A stretch of 64,000 bases of DNA from Isochrysis galbana (GCA_018136815.1 CM030936.1:4478474-4542473); one strand, 5' to 3'. Numbered from the stretch's first letter, positions 32,074 through 43,399 are shown. A program made the numbers and translations. The notes: a model not told the origin generated them from the letters alone.

Positions 32074-32690
32074 CCGCACGGAGTGCCCTCCCAGGAGGGG
32101 GGGGGGGTAGTCACAACGGGGACGGTAGAAGTCCCGCGCCTTTGGCGGGGAGGGGGGGGGGGGTTAGTAGAAGTCACAAGTGTCAGAGCGGGGACGGTAG
32201 AAGTCCCGCACCTTTGGCTCGTTTTTGCCGAAGGGGTGCATATAATAAATACGCATGTATCTGTGGCACCAACACACGTCAAGGCGTACAGGCAGGTGCG
32301 CTGAGGGGTGTCAGGATACTACTGGGCTAGTGGGAGTAGTGGTACTAACGCTCAGATAATTTATTATTATCAAGTTGCACCTTCTAAGCTCTAAGTTGGT
32401 GTTAGCTGACGAGCGGGCGCACCAACACTGCCTATGAGGGATGTAAGAAGGGGATATGGTCTCCTCTCTGCCCCCGCACCAAGCATGGCTGCTTTATTTC
32501 TTCCTGCCCACGACAGAAGGTATTCAACGTCAGACCTGGGCGCCATAGTGCTAGCGTAGAATCCTAGGGAGAGAGAAGAGCACGTACATGGGGGATGGCA
32601 GCTTGCCGTGGCAGGTCGTCCTCTCTCTCTTGCCTGTCGCGTGCACATGGGGCAAATACAAAATAGACTCCGTTGCGGTCCTGATTCGGG

Positions 32691-33746
32691 CTACAGTCGG
32701 CTCTTTGTCAGAGTGGCCACACGGAATACACCCTCTTGCACCGCGCTCGCTACAAGCCGCCCGTCGTGGGCCCAAATGCGCGCGCGGACGGTGGCTCTGC
32801 CGAAGGCGGCATGCGGGGAGTCATACTCAAACAGCAGCCAACTAGACGCATCAATCGGCCATTCGTGCAGGTACAACACGTGGTCGAGGCTGGTCACCAT
32901 GATGGGCTCAAGCAGCGGTGGCGATGTCGCTTCACCGGACTCTCCGCCACAATCATCCGCACCTGGCCGCCACGAATGAACGCCAGCCGACATCAAGAAC
33001 TGAAGGTCCGAAAGAAAAGCCATGGCTGCGGCATGCACCATCGCCGAGGCCTTCGGCGCAATACGGGTGCCCTCCAGTGACAAATGGTTGCTGCTCTGCT
33101 GTTCGTCATGCGGAGAGCCGCTCGCCGTGGGAGACGCCGTTGCCTCCGTAATGGGCGGAAGCGGATCACCACCACCGGCATGCGGAGACTGCCAGCGCAT
33201 CCACCATCGCAAGCCGCCTGCATCAGCGGGAAGGACTTGCCACGCCTCCCGCGCCGAATCCTTAGCATGGCGCGCGCTCCAATCTGTGTGAAGTGACGGC
33301 TCAGCATGCACGCGTCGGCCAATCGCCTTCGACTGTGGAGGAGCGACCTCTGGCATCCGAGCTGAGTGTAGAGCCCGGGAGGGACCACCGTGCGCAGAGT
33401 CGCGTTCGGCGTATGCTGCGTGGAACGAGACGAGCCCACAGGCGATGGGGGCCGTCGCCGGATCGCCATCATCGGGGTCCAAGGGCTGCTCTACAGCGAT
33501 AACTGAGTACAAGGCGAACGAGCGTCCTTCGCGGAGAGGCTCGACTGCGTAGCGTGTGCGCCGCATCCGTCCTGGCCGCAGGAAATGGACATGCAGCGAA
33601 TGTGCGACCCAGCCAGAAGGCGCGGCATCCGCCGCCGCTAGCAATAGGTGCGCTGCGATCTGACCCCCAAAAGCACGAGGCGACGCCCTCCACCAGTCGC
33701 TCTCATCCGCGATGCATCGGTCCAGCTGCAAGAACCGGGGTGCCAT
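32691..33746 (-). CDS. Peroxisomal acyl-CoA thioesterase II (TesB/ACOT8 type)
   Basis: A 351-aa intronless double-hotdog thioesterase that hydrolyses acyl-CoA to fatty acid and CoA. The N-terminal hotdog has RAFGGQIAAHLLLAA, HSLHVHFLRPG and LREGRSFALY. The C-terminal hotdog has TSLDHVLYLHEW, WLLFEYDSPHA and the family signature VASAVQEGVFR. The last three residues are Ser-Arg-Leu, a functional PTS1 type, so peroxisomal import is expected. The start ATG at 33746 precedes the conserved RAFGG by the usual distance. A poly-C/CT tract lies just upstream at 33870-33905. Confidence 0.9.
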   Translation of the reverse strand: MAPRFLQLDRCIADESDWWRASPRAFGGQIAAHLLLAAADAAPSGWVAHSLHVHFLRPGRMRRTRYAVEPLREGRSFALYSVIAVEQPLDPDDGDPATAPIACGLVSFHAAYAERDSAHGGPSRALHSARMPEVAPPQSKAIGRRVHAEPSLHTDWSARHAKDSAREAWQVLPADAGGLRWWMRWQSPHAGGGDPLPPITEATASPTASGSPHDEQQSSNHLSLEGTRIAPKASAMVHAAAMAFLSDLQFLMSAGVHSWRPGADDCGGESGEATSPPLLEPIMVTSLDHVLYLHEWPIDASSWLLFEYDSPHAAFGRATVRARIWAHDGRLVASAVQEGVFRVATLTKSRL

Positions 33747-34274
33747 CCGGCTAGGCGAGTGCGGCAGCGCGCTTCTTTGGCGGCAAACTCCCTCTACAGA
33801 CCCCGCTCGGGCCTTGCACGCGGAGCGCGAGGGGAGCGCGCTCGCTCGCCCCCTACCCTGCCCTCTTCAACCCCCCCCCCCCCCCCTTTCTCCCTCTCTT
33901 CCCTTCTTCCGACAGCCGCGTAGACAGGAGGTGGCGGTGTGGCCTCTTCCCCGCGAGCGCTGTGCTGCCTCCTCTCTACCCTCCCCACCCCACCTCCTTT
34001 CCGCGACCCCTGTTGGGCTCGATCCCCCCTCCACCGCTGGTAGAGAGTAGAGAGAGAGGAGAGAGAGAGTAAAGGGAGGCAGTGAGAGAGAGAGGGTATT
34101 GTATGGCGAGGGAGAGAGAGAGAGGGAGAGAGAGGGGGGCGAGAAGGCAGAGCGTATTATTTATAGCCGTTCTCTTCAGAAAGCTCTCTGTGTTCACGAG
34201 CGATATCGACACGAAACCAAACCATGACGCCATAAATATCTCATTCTTTATAGCCGTTCTCATGACTCCTCACT

Positions 34275-34510
34275 AAGTTTATACTTGGTCGCCATGGAGC
34301 GCGCCGGCGCTCCCCTCCTCTCCTTCGGGCCCCCCCCGCGGGCGCCCCACCAGTTCCAATGGAGCAGTCGCTGGCGAAGCGACCGCGTCCGCCAGAAGAG
34401 GCCGAGCACATGAGCGCGATTCCCGTCGCGCGACACGACCCGTGGCCCTGGCCACACCACCCTCAGCAGCCGTGCTGGCCCCCCTCATGGCTCATGGGGG
34501 ACAGCAGGCT
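34275..34510 (+). mobile_element. MERAA-family repeat, decayed copy
   Basis: ATG 34294 after 'ctaagtttatacttggtc' opens MERAGAPLLSFGPPP, matching the copy at 26171 (MERAAATPLSFGPP) but with frameshifts and a stop. The copy is inverted relative to 26171. It ends near 34510, just before the TIR element at 34573. Confidence 0.65.
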
Positions 34511-34879
34511 GTGAGTCCCTTCCGAGGCCATCAGCCATCGGGTCATCTCGTTCATCTCGTTACTCTCACATTCCTAGTTGGGCTGTAAGTACTGATGATA
34601 TTAGAACGGCCGTCAGCCCGAGACCATAACCGTCAGCCCGATTTCATAGAACGAGCGTATTTGCAATGAAATTTTCGACCTGCTGCAATGTAAATTTGCG
34701 AATGTGCATTGCCATGATCATGGCGTTTGCTTAGCACATGTAGATGTACATCTCGTTCCAAGCAATCATACAATCATTTCACACACCACATATTATCTCA
34801 GCAACATTTGTTAAATGAATGAACGACACCACACATTACTAAGAGCGTACGCAAAACAACACACAACAGACAATTAACT

Positions 34880-35619
34880 TCAAAACGAAGGACCTCCACC
34901 TCCCATACGAGGACACAGTTGCTCCTCTGCTTCCAAACGCGTGAGGGTACTCATCTCTGTTAACTCTAGTTCCCGGCGTCGCCTGCGCCGTTCATCAGAG
35001 AGCTTGAGCTCCATCTCGAGTTGTGCCTCTCGCAATGTCCGCCTTCGCCTCTCAACCGACAAAGCCGCATGCCCGGAGTGTTGTTGCCCGCCGTATTGCC
35101 CACTTGCATGCCCCTCCCTAGGAGCATCATAGTGCGGAGGTGGGTGCCATGAAGGGGGTGATTGCTGGGGCATCCACCATTGTGGGGATGGGTGTTGGGG
35201 TGGAGGGCAAGGACTTGACAGGTAGTGACTTCCCGGCGCATAGTGACTTGAAGGACCGCAAGGGTAGGGCTCGGTATGGGGACCTTGAGCGTGGGGGTTT
35301 TGAGCATACAAGCTCGGAGGCATGAGGTGGTGGTGGCTGGGAGGCGGAGAGTAGTGGCCGGGAGGCGGTGGGTAGTGGCTGGGAGGCGGGGGGTGGGGGT
35401 GACCGGGAGGTGGCGGGTAGTGGCCCGGAGGTGGTGGGTAGTGGCCCGGAGGTGGTGGGTAGTGGCTAGGACGTGGGGGTTGGTGGCTCGGACTCGGAGG
35501 CAGGGGGGGGTGGCTCGGAGGCGGGTGGTGGTGGATTGGAGGTGGGGGTTGGGGGTTGTGGTGGCTCGGAGGTGGCGGGTAGAAGCTGGGAGGAGGGGAG
35601 TAGTGTCTCGGAGGGTAGG
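34880..35619 (-). CDS. Proline/tyrosine/histidine-rich protein with C-terminal charged coiled coil
   Basis: The frame is open from a stop at about 35622 down to 34880. It starts with tandem P-S-H-Y-P-P-P-P-G-H-Y motifs (about 60 residues), passes YAQNPHAQGPHTEPYPCGPS, and ends in an Arg/Glu helix (SVERRRRTLREAQLEMELKL and DERRRRRRELELTEMSTL). It resembles accessory DNA-binding or coiled-coil proteins of DNA transposons, or a secreted HRGP-like protein; neither is proven. An upstream frame at 35622-35744 may be a preceding exon. It lies within a candidate TIR element. Confidence 0.5.
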
Positions 35620-35774
35620 TAGGAGCTTAGTGGAAGGTAGGGGCTTGTCTCGTGAGGTGCAGCTGTGGCTATGGGTGTGAGGTTGGCTGCAGAAGTGGCG
35701 GCGGCGAGCGACGTGCTCTGCAGCAGCGGCTTGACGCTCAGCAATGGCTTGGCGCTCGGCGGCTGCTTCGAGCT

Positions 35775-36352
35775 CCTCCCCCGGTGATCCGTTCCCCCCT
35801 TCCTCTTATGCCTACCGGGCTGGCGGCGTCCTCAGTCCCGACTTCTCCTGTAAACAGGTGCGGGACTTACATATTTTCCGGTGAGCGGAGCCCTCCCTCC
35901 GCCCACCCCCTTCTCCGCGCTCTCTCTCCCCTCTCCTGCAGGCACGCGCGATGGCGCGCCTGCGACAGGCCTGCAGCTGCCTCTGGCGACCCCTGGAGGC
36001 TCCTGGAGGCCAGCTCAGGGGGCAGAGGAGGCTGGGGCTGGGCCCTAGTCTCCCCTGCCTCTCCTTCGCTAGCGCTCCTGGGCCTCAGGGGCCCCCACTC
36101 TGCACTCTGCACCTGTCTGCCTGTCGAACAGGGGGGGAGGGGGGGTTGGAGCGATGGGCTGGCCACGACAGGTCAGGACGCGCGAGGCAGGCGAGCCTGC
36201 CACTGAGAGAGTGGGTCAGCAGGGCTGTGGGCTCCTGGCAAGCCATCAGGCGGTGCCAGGAGCATGGGTGGTTCCTCCCCCATGGCAGGGGAGGAGTGGA
36301 GAGAGGGGGGGGCTCGTGCCCCCCCATGGGCGAACTAAGTATAACTAGGATA
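35775..36352 (+). repeat. Dispersed repeat family H, copy C
   Basis: High similarity to 318-868, from 'ccggtgatc' through 'gtgcccccccatgggcga'. The terminal hairpin is truncated to 'aactaagtataacta'. It is nested inside the candidate transposon 34573-37279. Confidence 0.8.
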
Positions 36353-36373
36353 TAATAACATTAATAATTTAAT

Positions 36374-36592
<219 letters not shown>

Positions 36593-37396
36593 CTCCTCTC
36601 GAACGAGGTATGGATGGATGGGCGCGCGCTTTGCGCATGCGCATTAACTTACCCCTGCATATACCCCACAAGCAATGCTAGCTCATCAGTTCTAGGAGAG
36701 GAGTGCATGCAGCATGCCATGAGCTATGGTCTTCATCTTCAGAAGTCGTTCATTGTTCATTGTAATGCCACAAGCTTTGCATTCGTCAAATCCATAAACC
36801 GAAGTTTATGGTCTCGGGCTGACGGCCGTTTTAGTACTGATGCATTAGTATTAGCTCCCCAAGAGCTGATATACTGATGTAAGTGCCTAGGCTGCCAGTT
36901 CAAAAATAAAACTGAAAACAAAACTCCGGAGCGGGAACGAGCCCCCGCGAACAAGCGCAGAGGCGCGCCCGCCCGCTCCCTCCCCCTTATCTCTCTTGCT
37001 AGCTGCCCACCCCCCACCCCCCACCACCTTGGCCTCTTGGCCTCTTCACATGCACCTGCCAACTCGTGCTCTCTGTTTGTTTGCGCTGCCCTCCCCTCTT
37101 TGCGCGCGCGCCACGCGCTGCACGCTGAACACCCCCCAGTAAGTATAAGTATTATAATAGCGATACTAGAAGTTGTAGTAGGGGTGTAAGCTGATATTAG
37201 TACTGATGTAAGTACTGATGTAAGTGTAAGCTCAAAACCACCGTCCACCGTAAGCTTACGGACTGACAGCCCAACTAGGCTCACATTTCGTCAGGCCCTC
37301 CGGCCATCTTCATCTCGTTATACAATCCACAAGCTGTGCGGCGTGCGGCTTTGATTATTTTACAACATCCTTCAGCTACTAGCTGGAAGACAAGCG

Positions 37397-37700
37397 CTAC
37401 AAGCTAGCGGGAATAGCGGGCATTCCTGGGGCATGCCGCAGTGTATCGTAAAGGGGTTGCTTCGCTTGCCGTTTGGCTTTTCCCCATCGTGTAGGCAGCG
37501 CGTCAATGTTAGGCGTAAGGATCCGAAGCCACGACGAAGCCACTTCGAGTAGCCCGGGCCGAAACCTAGTGCTCCGGCGCTCCGGGCCCGCCTTATGGTA
37601 GTAATCCCAGCTGACGCGGTCGAAGGCTTTCTCCCGGTCTATGGCGAGGGCGAGGCGCGAGGCCCCCATTGACCCCCACTTATATATAAGTATAAGTAGG
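37397..37700 (-). pseudogene. LINE reverse transcriptase fragment
   Basis: The minus strand reads SRLALAIDREKAFDRVSWDYY, the A-box of non-LTR RT, then diverges (LLEVASSWLRILTPNIDALP). It is shorter than, and different from, the fragment at 25150, so at least two LINE lineages have left remains here. No other RT motifs. Confidence 0.75.
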
Positions 37701-38880
37701 TTGGCTGACACTTGTTGCACAGACGGCTGCAATTTATTCTTGGACCATCGCCAAAGGGCGCATCATATTGCAAAAGCTTTGGCATTCTGCACATCATGCA
37801 CACATTGCCCACACTTCTACGATTCCGGATGCTGGCTTATACTGGCCGAGCGTCCACCTCGTGTCTTTTGGGGTGGCTGTGGGACATTGGGCCCCGCACC
37901 TCGTGCCTGCTAGGGGAATTCCCCCGCATTGAGAATTGTATGTGTGCCGCTGGTCCTCGCCTAGGGTCCAAGCGCACATACCGACCCTCCTCCCCGCCCC
38001 GCCCCGACGGAGCGCAACAGCAATCAACAAAATTCGCAAGTCGAGGATTTTCCACAGCAGGGGAGCGATGTCCCACAGTGGATCCTATCGCCGCGATGTG
38101 TAATTTGTGACTAGGCTGGCACTCACAAATTCACATGAGGCCACTGGCAAAGCTTACGGAGATCGGCCCTCCTCTGCTCAAACGGCAAACGGTGCGCAAC
38201 GGCGATGGCTTCCTCCTGGCCAAGCGTGACGCCTTTGGAAACATAAGGCGTCGCACCAGCAACAAGCATACGGCGGAAATGCTCGACGGAGGCACGAGGG
38301 GCATGACATGGTAGCTCCGGGTACCGCCGAATGTGTCTTGCATGCTTTCGAGCAGTCAGCACGATGGCGGGTATCCTGTGTCCTCGCCACAGAATTGTAG
38401 ACCTTTAGATGAGCACTTGATAAACTCATCACGTCAACGCAGAGAGCCGCGTTCAGGATGTGGCCGAGGCGCCGCTCGTGGACACGAGAAGATGGCCTAT
38501 CGCCACACGCGGACTGGCACGTGGGTCAAGAACTGCGCAAGAACCATGAGCGAGGCGACACTGCACACTCGACACGAGAGTTGGCGACCATCAGTGCCTA
38601 TTGGTGGTACCATGATCTAGCTGTTGCGGTCATCATCCTCTCCGCGCGCTCCTCAGAATCGGGCAGTCGCCACTGGCGCTCTGACGTCATCGCATTCTTG
38701 CCTTGACGATTGCACAGGTCACATCTTTATGTATTGGTGACCAACTGAATGCTTCATCGTTGCCCGTATCGTTGTCACAATTAATGAGTTCCATTGCATC
38801 AAAGCAGCAAAAGTCACGCTTAGGCTCTTCCCCGACTCGCACATTGGCCTTGGAGCAGGCGCACAGAGCCCTTCGGATCC
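37701..38880. other. Gene-poor region with weak ORFs
   Basis: The minus strand at 38123-38362 is open and coding-like (SVEHFRRMLVAGATPYVSKG) without recognisable family or start. Nothing else is supported up to the aminotransferase stop at 38903. Confidence 0.4.
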
Positions 38881-38902
38881 ACTGAGAGCGTCGTAACTCC
38901 AT

Positions 38903-40318
38903 TCAGGCACCCAACCGCAGCCTCGCCACTTGAACAGCAACCATTTGCGCTGCCGTCTCCATCTCATCCGTCGTGTTGAAGTACGAAGGCGAAAGTCGTA
39001 TCGACGGTTGCTGCGTCCATTGCTGGTCCTTAAACGTATGGCTACTGGGAGATAGCGAGCAGTCAAGTGCCTGTGCCTTCAAACCCTCGGCAAGAGCGGC
39101 AGACGAGACGCCCTCCACCTCAAAGGCGACAATGGCACCGAGGGGCGCGCCGTTCGCACTACGTGCACTGCCGTCACGCAAGCGCACTCCAGGAACAAGC
39201 TCGACAAGCCGGCGTCGCAGCAATGACGCAAGGTGCGAGGAAATGGCGTGGATACGGGACGGTGTTACAACTAGGGCGACGCTGACAGCAGCCGCCAGCC
39301 CGCAACGATTTGCCTCACTCGCCTCCCACATCTCGAAACGGCGAGCCCCCGGCGCCAACGTGTATGTATCCCGGGATTGCCATAGGCCCGAGACGTGATC
39401 CAGCATGACGGGCTCACCGAACAACGAAGCCCGTCTCTTATCCATGGAGCAGTCTGGGGGCAGGTATGTAACAGCCTCTGCACCAGATCCATAATTGCTC
39501 GCCGTCCGTGCAAAGTTGGCGTCAGCGGCATCAGTTGCCTCGCGGCTAGCGTATAGGAAACCGGAACCGCGAGGCCCGCGCAGCCATTTCCGCCCGGTCC
39601 CACATGCAAAGTCGCAGCCGATCGCGCGGACATCGACGTCGATCTGGCCAATCGTCTGACAAGCATCCAGGAGGTACACCGCGCCGAACTCGCGAGCCAC
39701 CACCCCGACCTCCTCCGCTGGTTGGATGACGGCGCTGCCCGTGTTCATGTGAGTCAATGCGACCACACACCTACTCGCCGATCCTTTCGCCCTCCGAAGG
39801 GCGTCGCGCAGTGCGTCGAGGTCGATGAGGCCCGAGGGTCGATGCGGAAGTACCTGAAGCCTTGTTCCGGTCTTCCTACACCGCTGCAGCATCGCGACGG
39901 CATTGCCTGCATACTCGGACTCAAACGCGAGGAGCGCGTCCCCTTCTCTCAGGTCGAGCGAGTAGAACGCCTTTGCCCACGCGAGTTGTGCGCTCTCCTG
40001 GAGCGCAACCTCTTCAGGCTGGCAGTGCAGTAGCTGCGATAATGCCTGACGCGCCGCATTGCCCCCGCGCGCCGCCTCAGCCGCCTGGTAGCCACCTCTC
40101 TCTCTCTCGAGCGAGAGATGCGCCGCCACAGCCTCTGCTGCTCTCCAGTGGGGTGGAGAAGCGCCTGCCGCGTTAAGGTGGAGCGCACCTTCGGTGCCGC
40201 GACGCCAGTCCAGCAGCTCCCCACCTGTGCCCGCCGAACATCCTGCCATGCGCATCCACACTCGAGAGGGAGAGGAGGAGAAGGAAGCGGCAGCGATTCC
40301 ACCGAGTGCGACGCGCAT
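38903..40318 (-). CDS. Class V PLP aminotransferase / cysteine-desulfurase-like protein
   Basis: A 471-aa intronless fold-type I PLP enzyme. Landmarks: LHLNAAGASPPHW (substrate-entry loop), VVALTHMNTGSAVIQPAEEV, YLLDACQTIGQIDVDVRAIG (PLP-ring Asp and Gln), and CGTGRKWLRGPRGSGFLY with the Schiff-base Lys244. PSIRLSPSYFNTTDEME closes the small domain. The 'HMNTGSAVIQP' and 'GRKWLRGPRG' patterns match the isopenicillin-epimerase/EgtE-like branch better than housekeeping NFS1. The substrate is unknown. Start set at ATG 40318; the leader MRVALGGIAAASFSSSPSRV is Ser/Arg-rich and may target an organelle. Confidence 0.85.
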   Translation of the reverse strand: MRVALGGIAAASFSSSPSRVWMRMAGCSAGTGGELLDWRRGTEGALHLNAAGASPPHWRAAEAVAAHLSLERERGGYQAAEAARGGNAARQALSQLLHCQPEEVALQESAQLAWAKAFYSLDLREGDALLAFESEYAGNAVAMLQRCRKTGTRLQVLPHRPSGLIDLDALRDALRRAKGSASRCVVALTHMNTGSAVIQPAEEVGVVAREFGAVYLLDACQTIGQIDVDVRAIGCDFACGTGRKWLRGPRGSGFLYASREATDAADANFARTASNYGSGAEAVTYLPPDCSMDKRRASLFGEPVMLDHVSGLWQSRDTYTLAPGARRFEMWEASEANRCGLAAAVSVALVVTPSRIHAISSHLASLLRRRLVELVPGVRLRDGSARSANGAPLGAIVAFEVEGVSSAALAEGLKAQALDCSLSPSSHTFKDQQWTQQPSIRLSPSYFNTTDEMETAAQMVAVQVARLRLGA

Positions 40319-40466
40319 CGCCCGTCCGTTTGTCCCGAGCACCACCAACAATAAGAATTTTTAATTTTTAACAAATTTTTATGGGTCGCGGCGCGGCAAA
40401 GGAACGGGACTAGCGCGCACACAAGACAGGACTCCCTGCCGCGGCGAGCGCAAGCACCCTTCCCCC

Positions 40467-41471
40467 TTATGCCACCCAGCTCTTCACTAGCTTACTACCT
40501 GCGCTAGCCGGAGCACCCCTCCCTCCACACTCAAGCAGCCCCCCACGCCAGGATCCTGTTTTGGTCTCGCAGGCAAGGGGGCCTAATGGGAGGGTGAGGA
40601 GCAACTCCTCAAAGAGGAGCTTTGGGGAAGGAGATGTTTGAGTGGGGGCGCTATACCCTTGCGCTAGGCATGGGCAGCGACGCCGCCTCAAAACATGTCC
40701 TCCCTCTGGTCTTGAGTCGAAATTTTTGGTGTTTGAATCCGAGGGCGAGGGGGTTTGTGCTTCTTGGGTTGGTTGTAGTGGGATGAGGGAGTGGGAGATG
40801 GAGTGAAGTGTTGAAAGAGGGCCCAAGGCAGGGCACTGAGTTGTAGGTACTTGTGGCCCACAAGCGTGGGGTGAAAACGAAAAGTGTATCAACATGTGTC
40901 TTGAATTGAAATTTTTGGTGCTTTGAACAGAGGGCGGGGGGGTTCGTGCCGTTTGGGTTGGTTGAAGTGTGAAGGGGGCGTGGGAGAGGGAGTCTTGTGT
41001 TGAGAGAGGGCCCAAGGCAGGGCACTGAGTGATTGGTACTAGTGGCCCACAAGAGTGGGGTGAAGACGAGAATTGTGTCAACAAGTTGAAAAACAGAGGC
41101 ATGGGGTGCTCTCCGTATGGGGTTGATGGTTGTGAAGTGCCCTCCCATGTTGGGTGCACTGATGGTAGAGGTTTCCACCATGGGGAGGGCAGCTGAGCTG
41201 CCCTCCCACATGAGGTGCTCTTGGGGTGGGAGGGTTTCCCACTGTTGGAGGGGGTCTCCAAGACCCCCTGCATGATGCGCAGAGCCATGGTGGCAACCTG
41301 TTCGGTGCCAGTGCTCGCCACCCCGCGCGCTTGCGCGGGTGTGGTTTGGATGGGTTGGATGGGCTCTGAGAGGGCTTTCTGACGAGCCGCCTCGGGCGGC
41401 GTGGGGCGTCCCAGGTGGGGCGCGGTGGCGAGGGTCGCCTGGGGCTCGGGAGCGGTCGCGGCACGCTCCAT
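40467..41471 (-). CDS. MERAA-family repeat protein, full-length copy
   Basis: A 334-aa ORF. The first 80 residues (MERAATAPEPQATLATAPHL...) match the copy at 31813. The middle holds two diverged repeats of about 60 residues built on 'CGP.VP.TQCPALGPLST' and 'TKNF(N/D)SR'. The C-terminus has no recognised domain. Low-complexity Ser/Thr/Pro composition and repeated genomic copies point to a mobile-element or repeat-borne ORF rather than a host gene. Confidence 0.5.
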   Translation of the reverse strand: MERAATAPEPQATLATAPHLGRPTPPEAARQKALSEPIQPIQTTPAQARGVASTGTEQVATMALRIMQGVLETPSNSGKPSHPKSTSCGRAAQLPSPWWKPLPSVHPTWEGTSQPSTPYGEHPMPLFFNLLTQFSSSPHSCGPLVPITQCPALGPLSTQDSLSHAPFTLQPTQTARTPPPSVQSTKNFNSRHMLIHFSFSPHACGPQVPTTQCPALGPLSTLHSISHSLIPLQPTQEAQTPSPSDSNTKNFDSRPEGGHVLRRRRCPCLAQGYSAPTQTSPSPKLLFEELLLTLPLGPLACETKTGSWRGGLLECGGRGAPASAGSKLVKSWVA

Positions 41472-41611
41472 AGTTCAAACTATAACAATAGTTTTTGACC
41501 ACCAACAATAAGAACTAACTACAAACTTTAGAAGAGGGGGAAGGGGGCAGGGGGAAGGGGGGGGGGGGGGGGCAAGAGGAAGAGCGGAAGAGGAAGAAAG
41601 AGGATGAGAGC

Positions 41612-41745
41612 CAGAGTCAGAATTTTCTTGTTGTCCCCGTCTGATCCTAGTGCTTAGGGACCGTGTCTCATCGGCAATGGAGCCCCTACCCCGCGATGGG
41701 CGATGGGCGATGGGGGTGTACGCGGTTGGTGTATGGTGCGCATGG
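41612..41745 (+). repeat. Dispersed repeat family P, copy 2
   Basis: Matches 18890-19000, with an extra tandem 'gcgatgg' expansion near 41695. 41520-41600 before it is G-rich and purine-rich. 41746-42050 shows nothing recognisable. Confidence 0.75.
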
Positions 41746-42052
41746 TGCATGAGAGGGTGCAACGTGCAACTCGAGGTTCCCTTTTTTTGTCACGCCCCTC
41801 CCAAATTTATTAGGTATATAATTTCTACTGACCCCTAACTTCGCCCCTAAGTCGGGAGTTGACCGCGCGCAAACAAACATAAACACGGGGACCCATCGTG
41901 GAAGACACGATCGCCCCGCCCTTGTTGAAGAATGCAACCATGCCCGCTGCCCGAGTTGAAGAATGCAACCATGTGGGCGTCCGACTGCTGACGTCCGCCC
42001 TTGCACGCGCATGGGCAGCACGCCGGGTGGATGGCGACGTCTTCAGAAGACT

Positions 42053-42523
42053 TCACACCGTTTCCACGCCGTTTGCTTCAAAGGAAGAAGCAAGCGATTC
42101 CCCAGGAGTCTGCAGGATGCACTTCGCCCCAGTGACCGCCACTCCACCTGCAAGCGTGTGAATGAGCTGCAGCATGCGTGTGATCATGGATTGCGAGATC
42201 GCGGCGTCGTCATAGCTCGCCAAGGAGGTGCGGTTGAGAAGATGGATGTCAACTGCGTAGAGCTCCCGATTCCCCGCTCGCTGGAGGCTCTCGGCCGCGC
42301 TCTTGGTTGCCGCGGACCCCAAGTGGAGCGTGATGGACAATCTGTGACGGAGTGCGCGCGCCGGTGGTGCCTTGCGCATGCACGAGTGATGTGGTTCTGA
42401 AAAGGTGTTGGGGCGAGGAGGTGATGCCAACACGACGAACACTCGGTGTTGATCTTGCATGCCCCCTAGCTGGAAGAGTTTTGTGGGAGCTGGCGAGAGG
42501 TGGTCTTCGCGGTTGATCTCCAT
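42053..42523 (-). CDS. Hypothetical ORF (unrecognised)
   Basis: A 156-aa open frame with balanced composition, including RAGNRELYAVDIHLLNRTSL and MITRMLQLIHTLAGGVAVTG. ATG 42523 is the only start. No known motif; it could be the last exon of a gene whose other exons are to the right, or chance. Confidence 0.3.
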   Translation of the reverse strand: MEINREDHLSPAPTKLFQLGGMQDQHRVFVVLASPPRPNTFSEPHHSCMRKAPPARALRHRLSITLHLGSAATKSAAESLQRAGNRELYAVDIHLLNRTSLASYDDAAISQSMITRMLQLIHTLAGGVAVTGAKCILQTPGESLASSFEANGVETV

Positions 42524-42749
42524 TGCTGCTACGCGCCGCGTGAATGGGCGTTGCGATGCGTCAGTTTGTGTACCGAGTATGTTACACTTGTGAAGCTGGA
42601 TCTCGCGGCGGCATCATGTTCAGCTCAAGCCCATCGAAGCGCGCTCGGCCTGTGCCGCACTCTCCAAGCAGTGGTGTCATCTTGGCGACTATCCTAGCAG
42701 CAGCGCAGGCAGAAAAAAAGAAAGGCGACCCCATCGCTCCTCGTCGTTC

Positions 42750-43399
42750 AACCAGGCAGCGAGCAGCGAACAACAACACATACTCAAAATATGTCTATGG
42801 GACCAAAAGCTCTCCGTGTCACAGCGCGGGGGGTGCATCGCCCAGGCGCAGCTGTGGTATGCGCGCGTCTTCAACTCCACGTTCGTCCTGCCCACGGAAG
42901 TGTGACTCACCGTCCCGTATTTTCGGCTGCTTTTACTAAGCAATGGGGGCAACTCCGCCGGGCGAATCGACAATCACGGCTTCGGAATCGGAAAGTATGA
43001 CGTCGACAAACAAGACCCCAAGCATGCACAGGTGCTATCGCGGGATGCAAAATGACCATCTTCTCCGAGCCGGGCTTCAAAGGCAAACACACAACCATCA
43101 ACGGCCCGTCGATGCTCAGCTCAGAAGACGTGCGCTGGGAGGACGTCGATCTACAGGCGATCGGGTGGACTCAGCCAGTGCGCTCCCTAAAAATCGAGTG
43201 CCATCCGGACTCGGCAGCGGCAAAACGAAAAGACAAATTTCAAGCTGAAGTAACCAAAATATTCGCAAAGGGAGCCGCATTTCTGCTAGGAGCCATCGTG
43301 CTCGCAGTACTTGTAATCATTCTCTTGTTCAAATTATTCAACAAGCGGTCCACCGATAAAAATCCAAAGGGACACGAAGCCGCGCCACAGGCTAAATAA
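42750..43399 (+). CDS. Beta/gamma-crystallin-like single-pass membrane protein, apparent frameshift
   Basis: The clear part is 43052-43399 (115 aa): MTIFSEPGFKGKHTTINGPS, then PVRSLKIE (a crystallin-type Greek-key unit), then FAKGAAFLLGAIVLAVLVII as a TM helix and a basic tail. The frame just upstream (42940-43051) is also coding-like: SAGRIDNHGFGIGKYDVDKQ, DPKHAQVLSRDAK. It ends in a stop that overlaps ATG 43052 at a run of four A. One extra A would fuse the two. A still earlier exon (QAQLWYARVFNSTFVLPTEV, about 42800-42905) could join through a tiny GT-AG intron of about 35-39 bases. Exon structure upstream of 43052 is tentative. Confidence 0.5.
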
